From Nocardia abscessus NBRC 100374 (lineage in GTDB: Bacteria; Actinomycetota; Actinomycetes; Mycobacteriales; Mycobacteriaceae): 64,000 bases of DNA. This document shows, piece after piece, positions 63,474-64,000 of this stretch. The first letter of the stretch is position 1. Each line of letters starts with the position of its first letter. The notes below the pieces were generated by a model. It was not told the origin of the DNA and searched no databases. It saw only the letters and a program-made list of their open reading frames with translations. A program made the position numbers and the translations under genes. The stretch spans positions 121,585 to 185,584 of the forward strand of contig NZ_BAFP01000037.1 of assembly GCF_000308455.1 (NCBI RefSeq). The letters are read 5' to 3'.

Positions 63474-64000
63474 ATGACCTACGATCGTGCCCCGTTTCCG
63501 AGGCGGCTGCTCGCTCGAATCCTCGATCTCGTCTTCTGCCTTGTGTTGACCTTTGCGGTGGCTGTGCCCGTTGGTGCGGTGGTCGTACCGCTGAACATCG
63601 CGACGGATTCGACCTATGAGGAAATTCTCTACGGGGTCGGTGTGTGGCTGTGCTACTTCCTGGCCTACGTCGGGTTGGAGGTTTTCTTGTTGGTCCGTCG
63701 GGGCGGGCAGACCCTCGGCAAAGGGCTCGTCGGGTTGGCAGTGGTCCCGGCGGGGGAGTGGGCCAGGCCGCGTCTCGAGGTGCGGCAGGCGGCGGTGCGG
63801 ATGACGATCATCTTCGTTCCGTTCTTCTTCATGTCGCTGTCAGGCGCGAATCCGGAATCGGGGGTTCTGAACACTATCGCGGTGTTTGGGATGCTCTCAG
63901 TGCTCGCGAGCTTGCTGCTTGCGGCACTTCCGATCGGTTCGCGCCGCACGGTGCACGACTTCGTCACAGCCACCCGAGTGGTGCGCGCGACCACGCGCAA
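63474..64000 (+). CDS. RDD-family membrane protein (cut by window edge)
   Basis: At least 175 residues, no stop before the edge. RDD marks: FPRRLLARILDLVFCL at the start (Arg and Asp of the motif), and GGQTLGKGLVGLAVVPAG after the second hydrophobic segment; three or four membrane helices in all, ending VHDFVTATRVV. RDD proteins are inner-membrane proteins of mostly unknown role, some linked to cation transport. ATG 63474 with GAAAGAG upstream. Confidence 0.85.
   Translation, partial: MTYDRAPFPRRLLARILDLVFCLVLTFAVAVPVGAVVVPLNIATDSTYEEILYGVGVWLCYFLAYVGLEVFLLVRRGGQTLGKGLVGLAVVPAGEWARPRLEVRQAAVRMTIIFVPFFFMSLSGANPESGVLNTIAVFGMLSVLASLLLAALPIGSRRTVHDFVTATRVVRATTR

Noticed and set aside
1..64000. 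tRNA or rRNA genes and a classical attachment site
   Set aside because: I scanned for T-loop-like GGTTCGA patterns; hits lie inside coding genes with no cloverleaf. No rRNA sequence was seen, and no long direct repeat flanking the recombinase region could be shown by eye.

Overview
The window is high-GC actinobacterial DNA, most likely from Nocardia or a close relative in the Mycobacteriales. The best marker is a type VII secretion EccB protein at 17.5 kb. The abundance of TetR regulators, a ClgR/PopR-type regulator beside clpP genes and the MmyB-type regulator fit. No rRNA, tRNA or CRISPR array was found. The left edge cuts an acyl-CoA dehydrogenase gene and the right edge cuts an RDD-family membrane protein gene.

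0-21 kb holds housekeeping and accessory genes: an acyl-CoA dehydrogenase/TetR divergent pair with two identical operators, a DUF2637-like membrane protein, a second-type clpP pair (one active, one lacking the catalytic serine) with a convergent ClgR/PopR regulator, ilvD, a TetR/glycosidase pair, three alpha/beta hydrolases with a GlxA-type regulator, several regulator/oxidoreductase pairs, an atypical Ser/Thr kinase divergent from an orphan eccB, and a drug-type MFS exporter.

21-37 kb is a glycan locus. Read leftward from about 33.9 kb it encodes two GT4-like glycosyltransferases, a UDP-glucuronate decarboxylase, a NodU/CmcH carbamoyltransferase, a GT2 fused to a GmhB-like heptose bisphosphate phosphatase, two GT9 heptosyltransferase-like enzymes, GmhA, a bifunctional HldE-like kinase/nucleotidyltransferase, an SDR and a UDP-glucose dehydrogenase. 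Most neighbours overlap by 4-10 bases. Together they can supply an activated heptose, UDP-glucuronate and UDP-xylose and assemble them into a carbamoylated surface glycan or glycolipid. Rightward genes at 34-36.6 kb add an aldehyde dehydrogenase and a GT2.

37-46.7 kb is mixed: a truncated SDR, small unknowns, two MFS transporters, an exported pentapeptide-repeat protein, an NmrA/HxlR pair, SnoaL- and VOC-fold proteins.

46.7-64 kb looks like a mobile or defence island. It starts with gene remnants (recombinase tail, SgcJ-like tail, TetR tail, two IS3 transposase tails). It then carries two candidate conflict systems: (i) a trypco2 protein with a 1300-residue trypsin-STAND NTPase-TPR protein, and (ii) a GHKL ATPase fused to a zinc metallopeptidase, followed by an OLD-family ATPase/Toprim nuclease. 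An intact tyrosine recombinase with an AbrB-like partner sits between them, and a phage-like small protein lies convergent to the OLD gene.
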